Source: Arcobacter cloacae
GTDB lineage: Bacteria; Campylobacterota; Campylobacteria; Campylobacterales; Arcobacteraceae
Direction: 5' to 3'
Length of the DNA stretch: 64,000 bases
NCBI RefSeq assembly: GCF_013201935.1
Contig: NZ_CP053833.1
Coordinates: 620,001-684,000 of the forward strand
Position numbers and translations under genes: made by a program. Under the pieces are notes generated by a model, which was given only the letters and a program-made list of their open reading frames with translations, searched no databases and had not been told where the DNA came from. Shown here piece by piece: positions 52,330 to 60,497 of this stretch. The number at the start of each line of letters is the position of its first letter. The stretch's first letter is position 1.

Positions 52330-53073
52330 ATGTTTACTCTTAAAAAAATTATTTCAGCTTTTTTACTACCAATTCCTATTGGAATTTTTTTACTTTTTAT
52401 GGCTTTTATTTATTTGATGTTTAATTCATATAAAAAAGCAAAAGTATTTCTGTTTTTAGGATTATCTTGGTTTGTTCTTTTATCATTTCAACCAATTTCA
52501 AATGCTATTTTAGCTCCTCTTGAAAATTCCCATAAAGCTTTGATTGAAACTCCAAAGGTGAATTATATTTTAGTTTTAGGAAGTGGTCATAAGAGTGATG
52601 AGAATTTAAGTATAACCTCACAGATAAAAATGGTAGCTATAAACAGGCTTGTTGAGGGAATAAGGCATTATAAAAATCTTGAAAATGTAAAACTAATAGT
52701 TTCAGGATTTAGTTTTAGTGATAAAAATTCTCATGCTTTTATGCAAGAAAAACTAGCTATTTCTTTGGGTGTTAAACAAGAAGATATTATAAGACTTGAT
52801 TCACCAAGAGATACAAAAGAAGAAGCTATTGAAGCTAAAAAAATAGTTGGAAATAATGAAATTATCTTAGTAACTTCAGCTTCGCATATGAAACGTTCAG
52901 TTTTACTTTTTGAAAAAGAGGGCTTAAATGTAATAGCAAGTCCAACAAATCATCTAGCTTACAAAGATGATTCTTATAGTGCTTATTTTTCAGCTAAAAA
53001 TATTAGAAAAGTTGAAATGGCGATACATGAATATCTAGGATTATTGTACTCATTTTTAAGAAAAGAGATTTGA
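52330..53073 (+). CDS. YdcF/ElyC-family membrane protein (DUF218)
   Basis: A 247-residue inner-membrane protein with two N-terminal helices (about 8-30 and 38-55) and a cytoplasm- or periplasm-facing DUF218 domain. YILVLGSGHKSDENLS, VSGFSF, SPRDTKEEAIEAKK and TSASHMKRSVLLFEKEGL are the family blocks. E. coli ElyC of this family affects lipid carrier use and envelope integrity. ATG directly follows the MEMO stop, so it belongs to the hemH-AMMECR1-MEMO transcript. Confidence 0.85.
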   Translation: MFTLKKIISAFLLPIPIGIFLLFMAFIYLMFNSYKKAKVFLFLGLSWFVLLSFQPISNAILAPLENSHKALIETPKVNYILVLGSGHKSDENLSITSQIKMVAINRLVEGIRHYKNLENVKLIVSGFSFSDKNSHAFMQEKLAISLGVKQEDIIRLDSPRDTKEEAIEAKKIVGNNEIILVTSASHMKRSVLLFEKEGLNVIASPTNHLAYKDDSYSAYFSAKNIRKVEMAIHEYLGLLYSFLRKEI

Positions 53074-53101
53074 GACAAAATTAATCCAATATCTGATAAT
53101 A

Positions 53102-53118
53102 TTGCAACAAAGTTGCAA
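53102..53118 (+). promoter_or_regulatory. Palindrome before the zinc-type ABC operon
   Basis: TTGCAAC-AAA-GTTGCAA, a perfect 7-bp inverted repeat, lies 13 nt before the GTG start and just after a TGATAAT -10-like box. The position at the predicted transcript start suits a metal-responsive repressor such as Zur or MntR. The sequence is not a known box I can name. Confidence 0.45.
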
Positions 53119-53131
53119 ATAAAGGTTTTTA

Positions 53132-53872
53132 GTGGAATTAATAACTATAAGTAATCTATCTTATAAATATCATAAAACAGAAGTATTAGAAAATATAAAT
53201 TTAAAAATAAATGACGATGATTTTTTAGCAATAATTGGTCCAAATGGTGGAGGAAAATCTACTTTATTGAAACTTATTTTAGGATTGCTAACTACACAAG
53301 ATGGAAATATAGAAAAAAAAATAAAAAATAATCAAGTAGGATATGTACCTCAAAATACAAATTTAAATATAGATTTTCCTATTACTGCTTTAGAAATAGT
53401 GTTAATGGGACATATAAGTTCAAAAAAAAGATTATTTGGATATTCAAAAGAAGATATAGCTTGTGCCATGGCTTCTTTAAAACAAGTGGGAATGCAAGAG
53501 TTTGCAAATAGAAAAGTTGGTGATTTAAGTGGAGGTCAAAGACAAAGGGTTTTTATAGCACGAGCTTTATGTTCAAATCCAAAAGTTATGTTACTTGATG
53601 AACCAACGGCAAGTATTGATGTAAAAGGTCAAAGGGAGATTTATGAGTTATTAAAAGAGCTTAATAAATCTATTTGTATAGTGGTTGTTAGTCATGATAT
53701 TTCAGTTTTATTAAACTATGCAAAAAATGTTGCCCATATAAATAAAAACTTAGTTTATCACTCTTTAGAAAATATAGAAAAAAATATAAATACACAAAAT
53801 GAGCATTTATGTGAAGTAGAACTTTTATCAGCTTTAGGTAAATCTCATGTTTGTTGTGACCATACTCATTAA
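53132..53872 (+). CDS. Metal ABC transporter ATPase, ZnuC-like
   Basis: Energises uptake of zinc or manganese. The 246-residue ATPase has Walker A GPNGGGKST, signature LSGGQRQRVFIARAL, Walker B MLLDEPTASID and SHD. The tail ends in CCDHTH, a possible metal-sensing site. The start is GTG, 6 nt after AAAGG. The permease gene follows 8 nt later. No periplasmic binding protein gene is found on either side, so it is encoded elsewhere. Confidence 0.88.
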   Translation: MELITISNLSYKYHKTEVLENINLKINDDDFLAIIGPNGGGKSTLLKLILGLLTTQDGNIEKKIKNNQVGYVPQNTNLNIDFPITALEIVLMGHISSKKRLFGYSKEDIACAMASLKQVGMQEFANRKVGDLSGGQRQRVFIARALCSNPKVMLLDEPTASIDVKGQREIYELLKELNKSICIVVVSHDISVLLNYAKNVAHINKNLVYHSLENIEKNINTQNEHLCEVELLSALGKSHVCCDHTH

Positions 53873-53880
53873 GGTTAAGA

Positions 53881-54681
53881 ATGTTAGAAGTTTTACAATA
53901 TGATTTTATTCAAAATGCTTTAATAGCAGGGGTATTAATCTCAATAGCAGCAGGAATTATAGGAAGTTTAGTAGTTGTAAATAAGATTACATTTTTAACA
54001 GGTGGAATTGCACATAGCTCTTATGGAGGAATTGGACTTGCTATTTATTTAGGAATTCCTGTACTTTTTGGAGCAACAGTGTTTGCTGTTATAACGGCAA
54101 TTATAATTGCCATAATAACTTTAAAAAACAGAACAAGAATCGATGCAATTATAGGTATGATGTGGGCAAGTGGAATGGCTATTGGTATTATCTTTGTGGA
54201 TTTAACTCCTGGATATAATGTGGATTTAATGTCATATTTATTTGGAAGTATAGTAGCTGTTTCAAATGAAGATATTTATTATATGACTATTTTAGATTTA
54301 TTTATTATAGGAATAGTTGTTTATTTTTATAAAGAGATTTTAGCAGTCTCTTATGATAGTGAATTTGCAAGTTTACGAGGAATAAATGTAAAGTTTTTTT
54401 ATACTTTGATTTTAATTTTAGCAGCTTTATGTGTGGTTGCTGCAATTAAAGCTGTAGGTTTAATCCTTGTAATTGCACTTTTGACAATACCTACATATCT
54501 TGCGGAAACTTTTGCTTCAAAACTTTCAAGTATGATGATAATAAGTTCTGTTTTAGCTACGATTTTTACTATTTTAGGACTTGTTGTTTCATATCTTTAT
54601 GATATTAGCTCAGGTGCAAGTATTATTATGGTTGCTGTTTTGGTTTTGGGAGTTGTAAAGGTTTTAAAAATAAAAAAATAA
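53881..54681 (+). CDS. Metal ABC transporter permease, ZnuB-like
   Basis: A 266-residue inner-membrane permease of the ABC-3 family with about eight helices. Motifs include GSLVVVNKITFLTGGIAHSSYGGIG (core GGIAHSSYGG) and the central AALCVVAAIKAVGLILVIALL. It pairs with the ZnuC-like ATPase directly upstream. Its 3' 140 nt and the following 50 nt recur in decayed form at 55805-55993, on the other side of the next gene. Confidence 0.88.
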   Translation: MLEVLQYDFIQNALIAGVLISIAAGIIGSLVVVNKITFLTGGIAHSSYGGIGLAIYLGIPVLFGATVFAVITAIIIAIITLKNRTRIDAIIGMMWASGMAIGIIFVDLTPGYNVDLMSYLFGSIVAVSNEDIYYMTILDLFIIGIVVYFYKEILAVSYDSEFASLRGINVKFFYTLILILAALCVVAAIKAVGLILVIALLTIPTYLAETFASKLSSMMIISSVLATIFTILGLVVSYLYDISSGASIIMVAVLVLGVVKVLKIKK

Positions 54682-54730
54682 TTTTTTATTAGTATTTAGT
54701 TATAATAAAATTTAGAAATTAATTTTATTA
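54541..54730 (+). repeat. Direct repeat, intact copy (znuB 3' end)
   Basis: About 190 bp comprising the last part of the permease gene and its downstream AT-rich segment. It is repeated at 55805-55993 in the same orientation with clear divergence. The two copies flank the unknown gene at 54749. Confidence 0.85.
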
Positions 54731-54748
54731 CTAATACTAAGGAATTCT

Positions 54749-55771
54749 TTGTTTAAAAAAAATCCAAAATTATTAAAAAAGTGGCTTTATATAGTACTAT
54801 TTATCTTTGTACTTCAAAATAGTTTTTCATTTTACAAAGATTATCAAGTTCATATAATAAATGCACCCGAACATCTAAAAGAAGCAAATAGGGATTATAT
54901 TATTGCAAAATTATTTGCAAATTATAATGCTTTTTTTATTGAAACTTTTAGAATGCAAACAGATAATATTTTACTTTTTCCATTTCGTGAACCAATGCTT
55001 TATTTTTATAATAAAGGTTTAGAAAAATTACCTAAAGATGAGCCAATAAGAGCTTCTTGGTTTAATGAATTTAAACTTATGATGCATAATTATTCAAATA
55101 AAGGGAAATATGGAAGTTTAGCAAGGGATTATGGTTATGAATATGCTAGAGATTTCGTAGATGAAGTTTATTTTAATATTGAGTTATTAAATAAAGGTAA
55201 AGAAAAACTAAATGAATATAGTTCTTCTGGATATAAAAATGAATTAACAACTACGCTTTTACAAACTTTTATACATTATGTTAATTTTTACACAAATACT
55301 TATCATTTGAATTTAGAAGGTTATCCTATGACAAAAGAAAATCTTATAAAAGTATCCACCTACCTTGAGTTATATGAAAGATTTAAAAATATAGATGCAT
55401 GGAGTGATGAATTTATCTTATATTATAAAACTAATTATTCAAAGGAATATGATGCAATTATAAATCCAAATCGAGGTTGGTATAGTGATTATAGAGATTA
55501 CTATTTAAATAATATCAAATTTTCTTCATATATTTTATTTTATGAAATAAAATATAATAGATTTGATTGTGAAAATAGTAAAAAATATTTAGAAAAAATA
55601 GCTTCTTCAAAAAAGATTTTAAGAGAGTTTGTAGATAAATATAATGTATCTTCGAGTAATAAAGAGTTGATGGAGAGAATAATAAGATATTTAGATATAA
55701 AAAATATTTCAGGTGAGGATTTTGAAAAAAATGAAAATCCTTTAAACTTATCAATAGATTGTAAATATTAA
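54749..55771 (+). CDS. Unknown protein with N-terminal anchor
   Basis: A 340-residue protein I do not recognise. It has a basic N-terminus and one hydrophobic segment (about 11-28), then a long Tyr/Asn/Lys-rich, mainly helical part with WFNEFKLMMHNYSNKGKYG and YSDYRDYYLNN; no further membrane spans. Probably exported and anchored. The start is TTG, 7 nt after AAGGA. It lies between two copies of a znuB-derived repeat, which suggests it arrived or was rearranged here. TTG is also used by several neighbours. Function cannot be assigned. Confidence 0.7.
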   Translation: MFKKNPKLLKKWLYIVLFIFVLQNSFSFYKDYQVHIINAPEHLKEANRDYIIAKLFANYNAFFIETFRMQTDNILLFPFREPMLYFYNKGLEKLPKDEPIRASWFNEFKLMMHNYSNKGKYGSLARDYGYEYARDFVDEVYFNIELLNKGKEKLNEYSSSGYKNELTTTLLQTFIHYVNFYTNTYHLNLEGYPMTKENLIKVSTYLELYERFKNIDAWSDEFILYYKTNYSKEYDAIINPNRGWYSDYRDYYLNNIKFSSYILFYEIKYNRFDCENSKKYLEKIASSKKILREFVDKYNVSSSNKELMERIIRYLDIKNISGEDFEKNENPLNLSIDCKY

Positions 55772-55804
55772 AAAGTTGACATAAGCCTTTTTCTCTTTTT
55801 TTTA

Positions 55805-55993
55805 ATAACTTTTATTCTAGCTACGATTTTACTATTTTAGGGACTTGTTGGTTCATATCTTTGCGATATTAGTTTAAGTACAAGTATTATTATTGTTACT
55901 GTTTTGTTTTTGTGAGTTGTAAAGGTTTTGAAAATAAAAAATAATTTTTTATTAGTATTTAGTTATAATAAAATTTAAAAAATAATTTTATTT
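55805..55993 (+). pseudogene. Decayed copy of the znuB 3' end
   Basis: Matches 54541-54730 over about 190 bp. In the coding part a T is lost, a G is gained (GGGACTTG against GGACTTG) and many substitutions have built up, including an in-frame TGA where GGA stood. It cannot encode the permease C-terminus. The gap 55772-56023 otherwise holds only the ribosome site of the next gene. Confidence 0.8.
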
Positions 55994-56023
55994 AATATTC
56001 AAATATATTTTAGGAGGGATTAA

Positions 56024-57787
56024 TTGTTAAAAAATATCTCTATGAGTTTAGGATTTTTATTTCTTGGTTATGTTGTAATCACTTATGAAAATTTTACTGT
56101 ACTTTTAAGTGGAATTGCCATTTTTATTATTGGTATGTTCTTTATGCAAGATGGCTTTAAGCAACTATCTGGAGGTCTTTTAGAAAGACTTTTACAAAAG
56201 TTTACTTATAATAGTTTTTATGCAATTGCAACTGGTCTTGTAGCAACCTCAATAGTTCAAAGTTCAACTATAACAACACTTCTTACAATCTCTTTTGTAG
56301 GTGCTGAGTTAATAACTTTAGTTCAAGGGATTGGAGTAATATTTGGATCAAACCTTGGAAGTACAACAACAGCTTGGATAGTTTCGAGTTTAGGGGTTGA
56401 TGTAAAAATCTCAGCTTATGCTTTTCCTATGCTTGTATTTGGTGTAATTTTAAGATTTTTTAAAAAGAATTCATTTAAAGGAACAGGTAATGTTCTTTTA
56501 GGACTTGGTTTTATATTCTTAGGAATAGCATATATGAAAGATGGATTTGATGTAATTAAAGATCAAATTGATTTAGCTTCATATGCTATGGATGGTTATG
56601 CTGGAATTATATTATATATTTTAATAGGGCTTTTAGTAACAATTGTTATTCAATCAAGTGCAGCTACACTAGCAATTGTAATTACAGCTTTAAATGCAGA
56701 TAGTATTTCATATATAAATGCTCTGTCTTTAGCAATTGGAGCGAATCTTGGTACGGTTTTAACAGCTGTTGTAGCATCTTTTACTTCAACTCAAGATGCA
56801 AAAAGAGTGGCTGGTTCTCATGTTATTTTTAACTTTGTAACAGCTTCTATTATTACTATTTTTATTTATCAATTTAAAGATTTTGTTGATTTAATTGCTC
56901 CATATTTTGGAATTAGTGATGATAATTATGGAATGAAACTAGCACTATTCCATACTCTATTTAGCTTGGTTGGTATTTTAGTTTTATCGCCTTTTATTCC
57001 TAGTATTGCAAGATTTTTGGAGAGAATTCTTCCTCAAAAAGTTTCATCTGCTTCAAAACCAAAATTTTTAACTCCTATTGTTTTAGAAAGCCCTGATGCT
57101 TCTTTAGTATCTATTAAAAAAGAGATAATAAATCTTTACGAAAATTGTCAAAAAGCTATGCTTCACGCTTTAAGTCTTCATACAACAGGGCTTAATAAAG
57201 AGACTTTAGCCATTCAACTAAACAAAGATTTTAAAATAATTGATACAAATATAGATGAAATTTATCAAACAAACTTGAAATCTTTATATAGTGAAATTAT
57301 AAAATACTCATCACTTGCTCAAACAAATATGTTTGATTTTCAACAAAAAGAGGCAGGAGAACTCAAGCGTGCAGCATCTTTGATAGTTGAAGTTTTAAAA
57401 GATACAAGAGATATTCAAAAAAATTTAAATTTCTATTTAAAAAGTAGAAATCATTTTATTAAAGAAGAATATAACATTTTAAGAAAAGAGCTTGCACAGA
57501 TTTTAATAGATATTGATACTCTTAAATCTTTAGAAGATGATGTTGAACAATTAACTCAGTTTGAAATTATAAAATCTGAATTAGCACAAAATGATTTATC
57601 AAGTAGTGAAGAAATAGATGCACTTATTAGAGAAGATAAAATCAAATCAACAATGGCGACTTCCTATATGAATGATAGTGCAACGGGTTATTCTATTCAG
57701 AAAAAACTTGTTGAAGTTGCTAGTATACTATTTTTAAATAGTGAACTTATCAAAAAAATTAGTGAGGTGAAAAATGAAACTAAATAA
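56024..57787 (+). CDS. Na/Pi cotransporter family protein with PhoU-like tail
   Basis: A 587-residue sodium-dependent phosphate transporter-like protein. Residues 1-340 form about nine helices with the two inverted family repeats, marked by VQSSTITTLLTISF and IQSSAATLAIVITAL. GSNLGSTTTAWIV and GANLGTVLTAVVAS follow each. Residues 350-587 are a helical PhoU-like domain. The start is TTG with a perfect AGGAGG six bases before it; the next Met at residue 7 lacks one. It overlaps the next small gene by 14 nt. Confidence 0.88.
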   Translation: MLKNISMSLGFLFLGYVVITYENFTVLLSGIAIFIIGMFFMQDGFKQLSGGLLERLLQKFTYNSFYAIATGLVATSIVQSSTITTLLTISFVGAELITLVQGIGVIFGSNLGSTTTAWIVSSLGVDVKISAYAFPMLVFGVILRFFKKNSFKGTGNVLLGLGFIFLGIAYMKDGFDVIKDQIDLASYAMDGYAGIILYILIGLLVTIVIQSSAATLAIVITALNADSISYINALSLAIGANLGTVLTAVVASFTSTQDAKRVAGSHVIFNFVTASIITIFIYQFKDFVDLIAPYFGISDDNYGMKLALFHTLFSLVGILVLSPFIPSIARFLERILPQKVSSASKPKFLTPIVLESPDASLVSIKKEIINLYENCQKAMLHALSLHTTGLNKETLAIQLNKDFKIIDTNIDEIYQTNLKSLYSEIIKYSSLAQTNMFDFQQKEAGELKRAASLIVEVLKDTRDIQKNLNFYLKSRNHFIKEEYNILRKELAQILIDIDTLKSLEDDVEQLTQFEIIKSELAQNDLSSSEEIDALIREDKIKSTMATSYMNDSATGYSIQKKLVEVASILFLNSELIKKISEVKNETK

Positions 57788-58016
57788 AGTTGTAGATAAG
57801 GTAAAAAAATATATTAAAAAAGATAAATTAAGTAATTCTGAAGAAGAGAAGATAAAAGAGATAGTTGAAAATTTGAAGCTAGGAAAAGAGAAAATAAAAC
57901 TTGAAATGAGTGAACTTAAAGAGTATGACTTAAAAAAAAATATAGAACTTGAAAAGAAGTTAAAAGCTATTAATATTCTTATTAAAAAAACTAAATCTTT
58001 AGTATCTAAATCTTAA
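57774..58016 (+). CDS. Small charged coiled-coil protein
   Basis: An 80-residue protein that is about a third lysine and a fifth glutamate and predicted to be one long helix (VENLKLGKEKIKLEMSELKE). It has no Cys, Trp or signal peptide. Its start overlaps the Na/Pi transporter gene by 14 nt, with GAGGTGAAAA upstream, so the two are translated together. I do not recognise it; a partner of the PhoU-like domain is conceivable. Confidence 0.6.
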   Translation: MKLNKVVDKVKKYIKKDKLSNSEEEKIKEIVENLKLGKEKIKLEMSELKEYDLKKNIELEKKLKAINILIKKTKSLVSKS

Positions 58017-58110
58017 AAGAAATTAAGCAGAGTTTTTTATAAGAATTACTCAAAAAGAATTATTTAGCTATAATCAATAATTAAATATAAATAAAAACGG
58101 AAAAACCAAA

Positions 58111-58950
58111 ATGAACAAAAAACAAATAAACGAACACATCTATGTGGGAGAGTTAAATACTCTTGCTGTTAACAGAGTTAGCGAACCTGGAATTTATCTA
58201 ATTAGTGATGACCAAACAGAAGTTTTACTTCCAAATGCTTATGTGAATAAATCTATGGAAATAGGTAGCTTCCTTGAGGTATTTATTTACACAGATAGTG
58301 AAGATAGACTTGTGGCAACTACACTTAAACCTTATGTATATTTATATGAATTTGCATTTTTAGAAATTGTTGATAATATGAAATTTGGCTCTTTTGTGGA
58401 TATTGGATTACCAAAACATATTTTAGTTCCTAAAAATAAACAAAAGGGAACTTTTGAAGTTGGAAAAAGAAAAGTTTTACAACTTTTACTTGATGAAAAA
58501 ACAAATAGATTAATAGCTTCTGAAAAATTTGAATTACTAAAAGAGATAAAAGATTTAGAAAAAAATGCTGAGGTAGAAATAATACTTTATTCAAAAACAC
58601 CACTTGGATATAAAGTAATAGTAAATAACTCTTATGAAGGAATGATTTATCATACAGAGATTTTTGAAAATCTAAAAATAGGTGATAAACGAAGAGCTTA
58701 TATAAAACAAATAAGAGCTGATAATAAACTTGATATCTCTTTACAAAAAATAGGTGTTAAGCCTTCAGGAGATAAGGTTTTTGATATATTAATTCAAAGT
58801 GGTGGAAAGTTAGATTTTACTTATAAAAGTGAAGCTGATGAAATAAAAGAGAAGTTTGGTTTAAGTAAAAAAGCTTTCAAAGCATCTTTGACAAAATTGA
58901 TTGCTGAAGGTAAAATAATCCTTGAAGAGAGTTGTATTAGAGTCAAATAG
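58111..58950 (+). CDS. S1-like RNA-binding protein, CvfB family
   Basis: A 279-residue protein of the CvfB/YitL family: an N-terminal S1-like domain (about 1-65), a second and third S1-type domain (FGSFVDIGLPKHILVP near 90, YKVIVNNSYEGMIYHTEIF near 170) and a C-terminal winged helix (FGLSKKAFKASLTKLIAEGKI). Members bind RNA and, in Staphylococcus, affect virulence regulators. It stands alone between the coiled-coil gene and tpx. Confidence 0.88.
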   Translation: MNKKQINEHIYVGELNTLAVNRVSEPGIYLISDDQTEVLLPNAYVNKSMEIGSFLEVFIYTDSEDRLVATTLKPYVYLYEFAFLEIVDNMKFGSFVDIGLPKHILVPKNKQKGTFEVGKRKVLQLLLDEKTNRLIASEKFELLKEIKDLEKNAEVEIILYSKTPLGYKVIVNNSYEGMIYHTEIFENLKIGDKRRAYIKQIRADNKLDISLQKIGVKPSGDKVFDILIQSGGKLDFTYKSEADEIKEKFGLSKKAFKASLTKLIAEGKIILEESCIRVK

Positions 58951-59050
58951 TAACACTTAAAAAGGATAAATCTTGATTGCAAATAATTAAGAGTAAATTT
59001 ATCCTATTTAAATATAATTGCAAAATATTTTAAAAAGTAAGGAAAATAAA

Positions 59051-59587
59051 ATGGCAACAACAAAATTAAAAGGTAATGAAGTTACTTTAAGTGGTACAGA
59101 TGTAAATGTAGGAGATATCGCTCCTGTTGTAACAGTAGTAGCTGCTGATTTATCAGATGTTCAAATTGGTGGACAAAATGGAAAAGCTCAAATCGTAGTA
59201 GTAGTTCCATCTTTAGATACAGCTGTTTGTGCTGCTGAAACTAGAAGATTCAATGAAGAAGCTGCAAAAGTTAATAATGCTGAAGTAATCGTAGTTTCTA
59301 TGGATTTACCGTTTGCAATGAAAAGATTTTGTACAACAGAAGGAATCGAAAACTTAAAAGTTGGTTCTGATTTTAGAGCAAAAGCATTTGCAAAATCTTA
59401 TGGTGTTTTAATTTCAAGTGGAGCATTAGCAGGTGTTGCTTGTAGAGCTGTATTTGTTATTAATGCTTCTGGAAAAATCACTTATAAAGAAATTTGTCCT
59501 GAAATTACTGAAGAGCCAAATTATGAAGCAGCATTAAATGCAGCAAAAGATGCAACTTCAACTTCTTGTTGTGGAACTTGTCATTAA
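59051..59587 (+). CDS. tpx: Thiol peroxidase Tpx (atypical 2-Cys peroxiredoxin)
   Basis: Reduces peroxides, with thioredoxin as electron donor. The 178-residue protein has the peroxidatic Cys60 in PSLDTAVCAAETRRFN and the resolving Cys94 in RFCTTEGI. A Cys-rich tail (STSCCGTCH, C173, C174, C177) extends beyond the usual Tpx end. I take ATG 59051, 6 nt after AAGGAAA; a frame from 59018 has no ribosome site. Many GCA/GCT codons suggest high expression. A strong terminator follows. Confidence 0.95.
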   Translation: MATTKLKGNEVTLSGTDVNVGDIAPVVTVVAADLSDVQIGGQNGKAQIVVVVPSLDTAVCAAETRRFNEEAAKVNNAEVIVVSMDLPFAMKRFCTTEGIENLKVGSDFRAKAFAKSYGVLISSGALAGVACRAVFVINASGKITYKEICPEITEEPNYEAALNAAKDATSTSCCGTCH

Positions 59588-59591
59588 TCAT

Positions 59592-59621
59592 TAAAAAAAG
59601 TCACAAAATTGTGACTTTTTT
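59592..59621 (+). terminator. Terminator of tpx
   Basis: GTCACA (59599-59604) pairs with TGTGAC (59609-59614) around loop AAAT. It is flanked by A-runs and T-runs that extend the stem to 13 bp and provide a long T-tract on the plus strand. Confidence 0.88.
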
Positions 59622-59691
59622 TTCTTCTTAACTTTAAACTTTCAAAACAGTAGTATAATAACAAATAGTAATTTTATTATTAGGAGTAATT

Positions 59692-60426
59692 ATGCTAAAA
59701 AATCTACTTAAATTTTTATTATTTTCATTTTTAGGTTTACAAACTTTAAATGCTTCATCTGTTGTGAATGATGGATTTGAAGAGTTAAAAAAAGGAAATG
59801 TTTTAGAAGCAGCAAATATTTTTTCAAATGCTTGTAATGCAGGTGCTAGTTCGGGTTGTTATAATTTAGGACTTATGTATTACAAAGGTAAAGATATAGC
59901 TCAAAACTATTCAAAAGCAGCAGAACTTTTCACAAAAGCTTGTGATGATGGACACAATACGGCTTGTTATAATTTAGCTTATATGTATCAAAATGCCCAA
60001 GGTGTAAGACTTGATTCTTTAAAAGCATTAGAACTTTATGAAAAAACTTGTCAAGTAGGAGTAAGTGCAGCTTGTTATAATATTGCAAATATGTATGAAA
60101 TTGGCGATGGGATAGAAAAAGATTCATTTAAAACAGTTGAATATTTAGTAAAAGCTTGTAATTTAAACCATTCAAAAGCTTGTTATAATTTAGCATTAAA
60201 ATATAACAATGAAGATGGAGTTGAAAAAAATCCATTAAAAGCTGCAAATTTATACGAAAAATCTTGTGATTTAGGTTATTCAAATGCTTGTTATAATTTA
60301 GGTGTTATGTATTTAAATGGTGAGTATTTTACAAAAAATCAAGGTTTAGCTTCTTCATTGTTTAAAAAAGCTTGTGATATGAATTTGGATATTGCTTGTG
60401 AGGCATATAAAAATTTAAATAATTAA
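59692..60426 (+). CDS. Sel1-repeat Cys-rich secreted protein (Hcp-like)
   Basis: A 244-residue protein with a signal peptide (about 1-21, ending LNAS) and six Sel1-like repeats of about 36 residues. Each repeat has the pattern ACYNLGLMY...A..L..KAC, with a Cys pair spaced to form one disulfide per repeat, as in Helicobacter cysteine-rich proteins (HcpA and relatives). Probably periplasmic or secreted. AGGAG precedes the ATG. The role in free-living relatives is unknown. Confidence 0.9.
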   Translation: MLKNLLKFLLFSFLGLQTLNASSVVNDGFEELKKGNVLEAANIFSNACNAGASSGCYNLGLMYYKGKDIAQNYSKAAELFTKACDDGHNTACYNLAYMYQNAQGVRLDSLKALELYEKTCQVGVSAACYNIANMYEIGDGIEKDSFKTVEYLVKACNLNHSKACYNLALKYNNEDGVEKNPLKAANLYEKSCDLGYSNACYNLGVMYLNGEYFTKNQGLASSLFKKACDMNLDIACEAYKNLNN

Positions 60427-60497
60427 AAAATCTTGTTTTAAATCAATGTTTTGATTTTTTATAACAGCTAAAATCTTCTAAAATTTTAGGAGATTTT

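Noticed and set aside
54749-55771. The bracketed unknown gene as an insertion sequence or transposase
   Set aside because: The protein has an export signal and no catalytic DDE, serine or tyrosine recombinase motif, and the flanking repeats are direct copies of a neighbouring gene end rather than terminal inverted repeats.
59018-59050. Upstream start for tpx
   Set aside because: The additional residues do not fit the family and the internal ATG at 59051 has a good AAGGAAA site.
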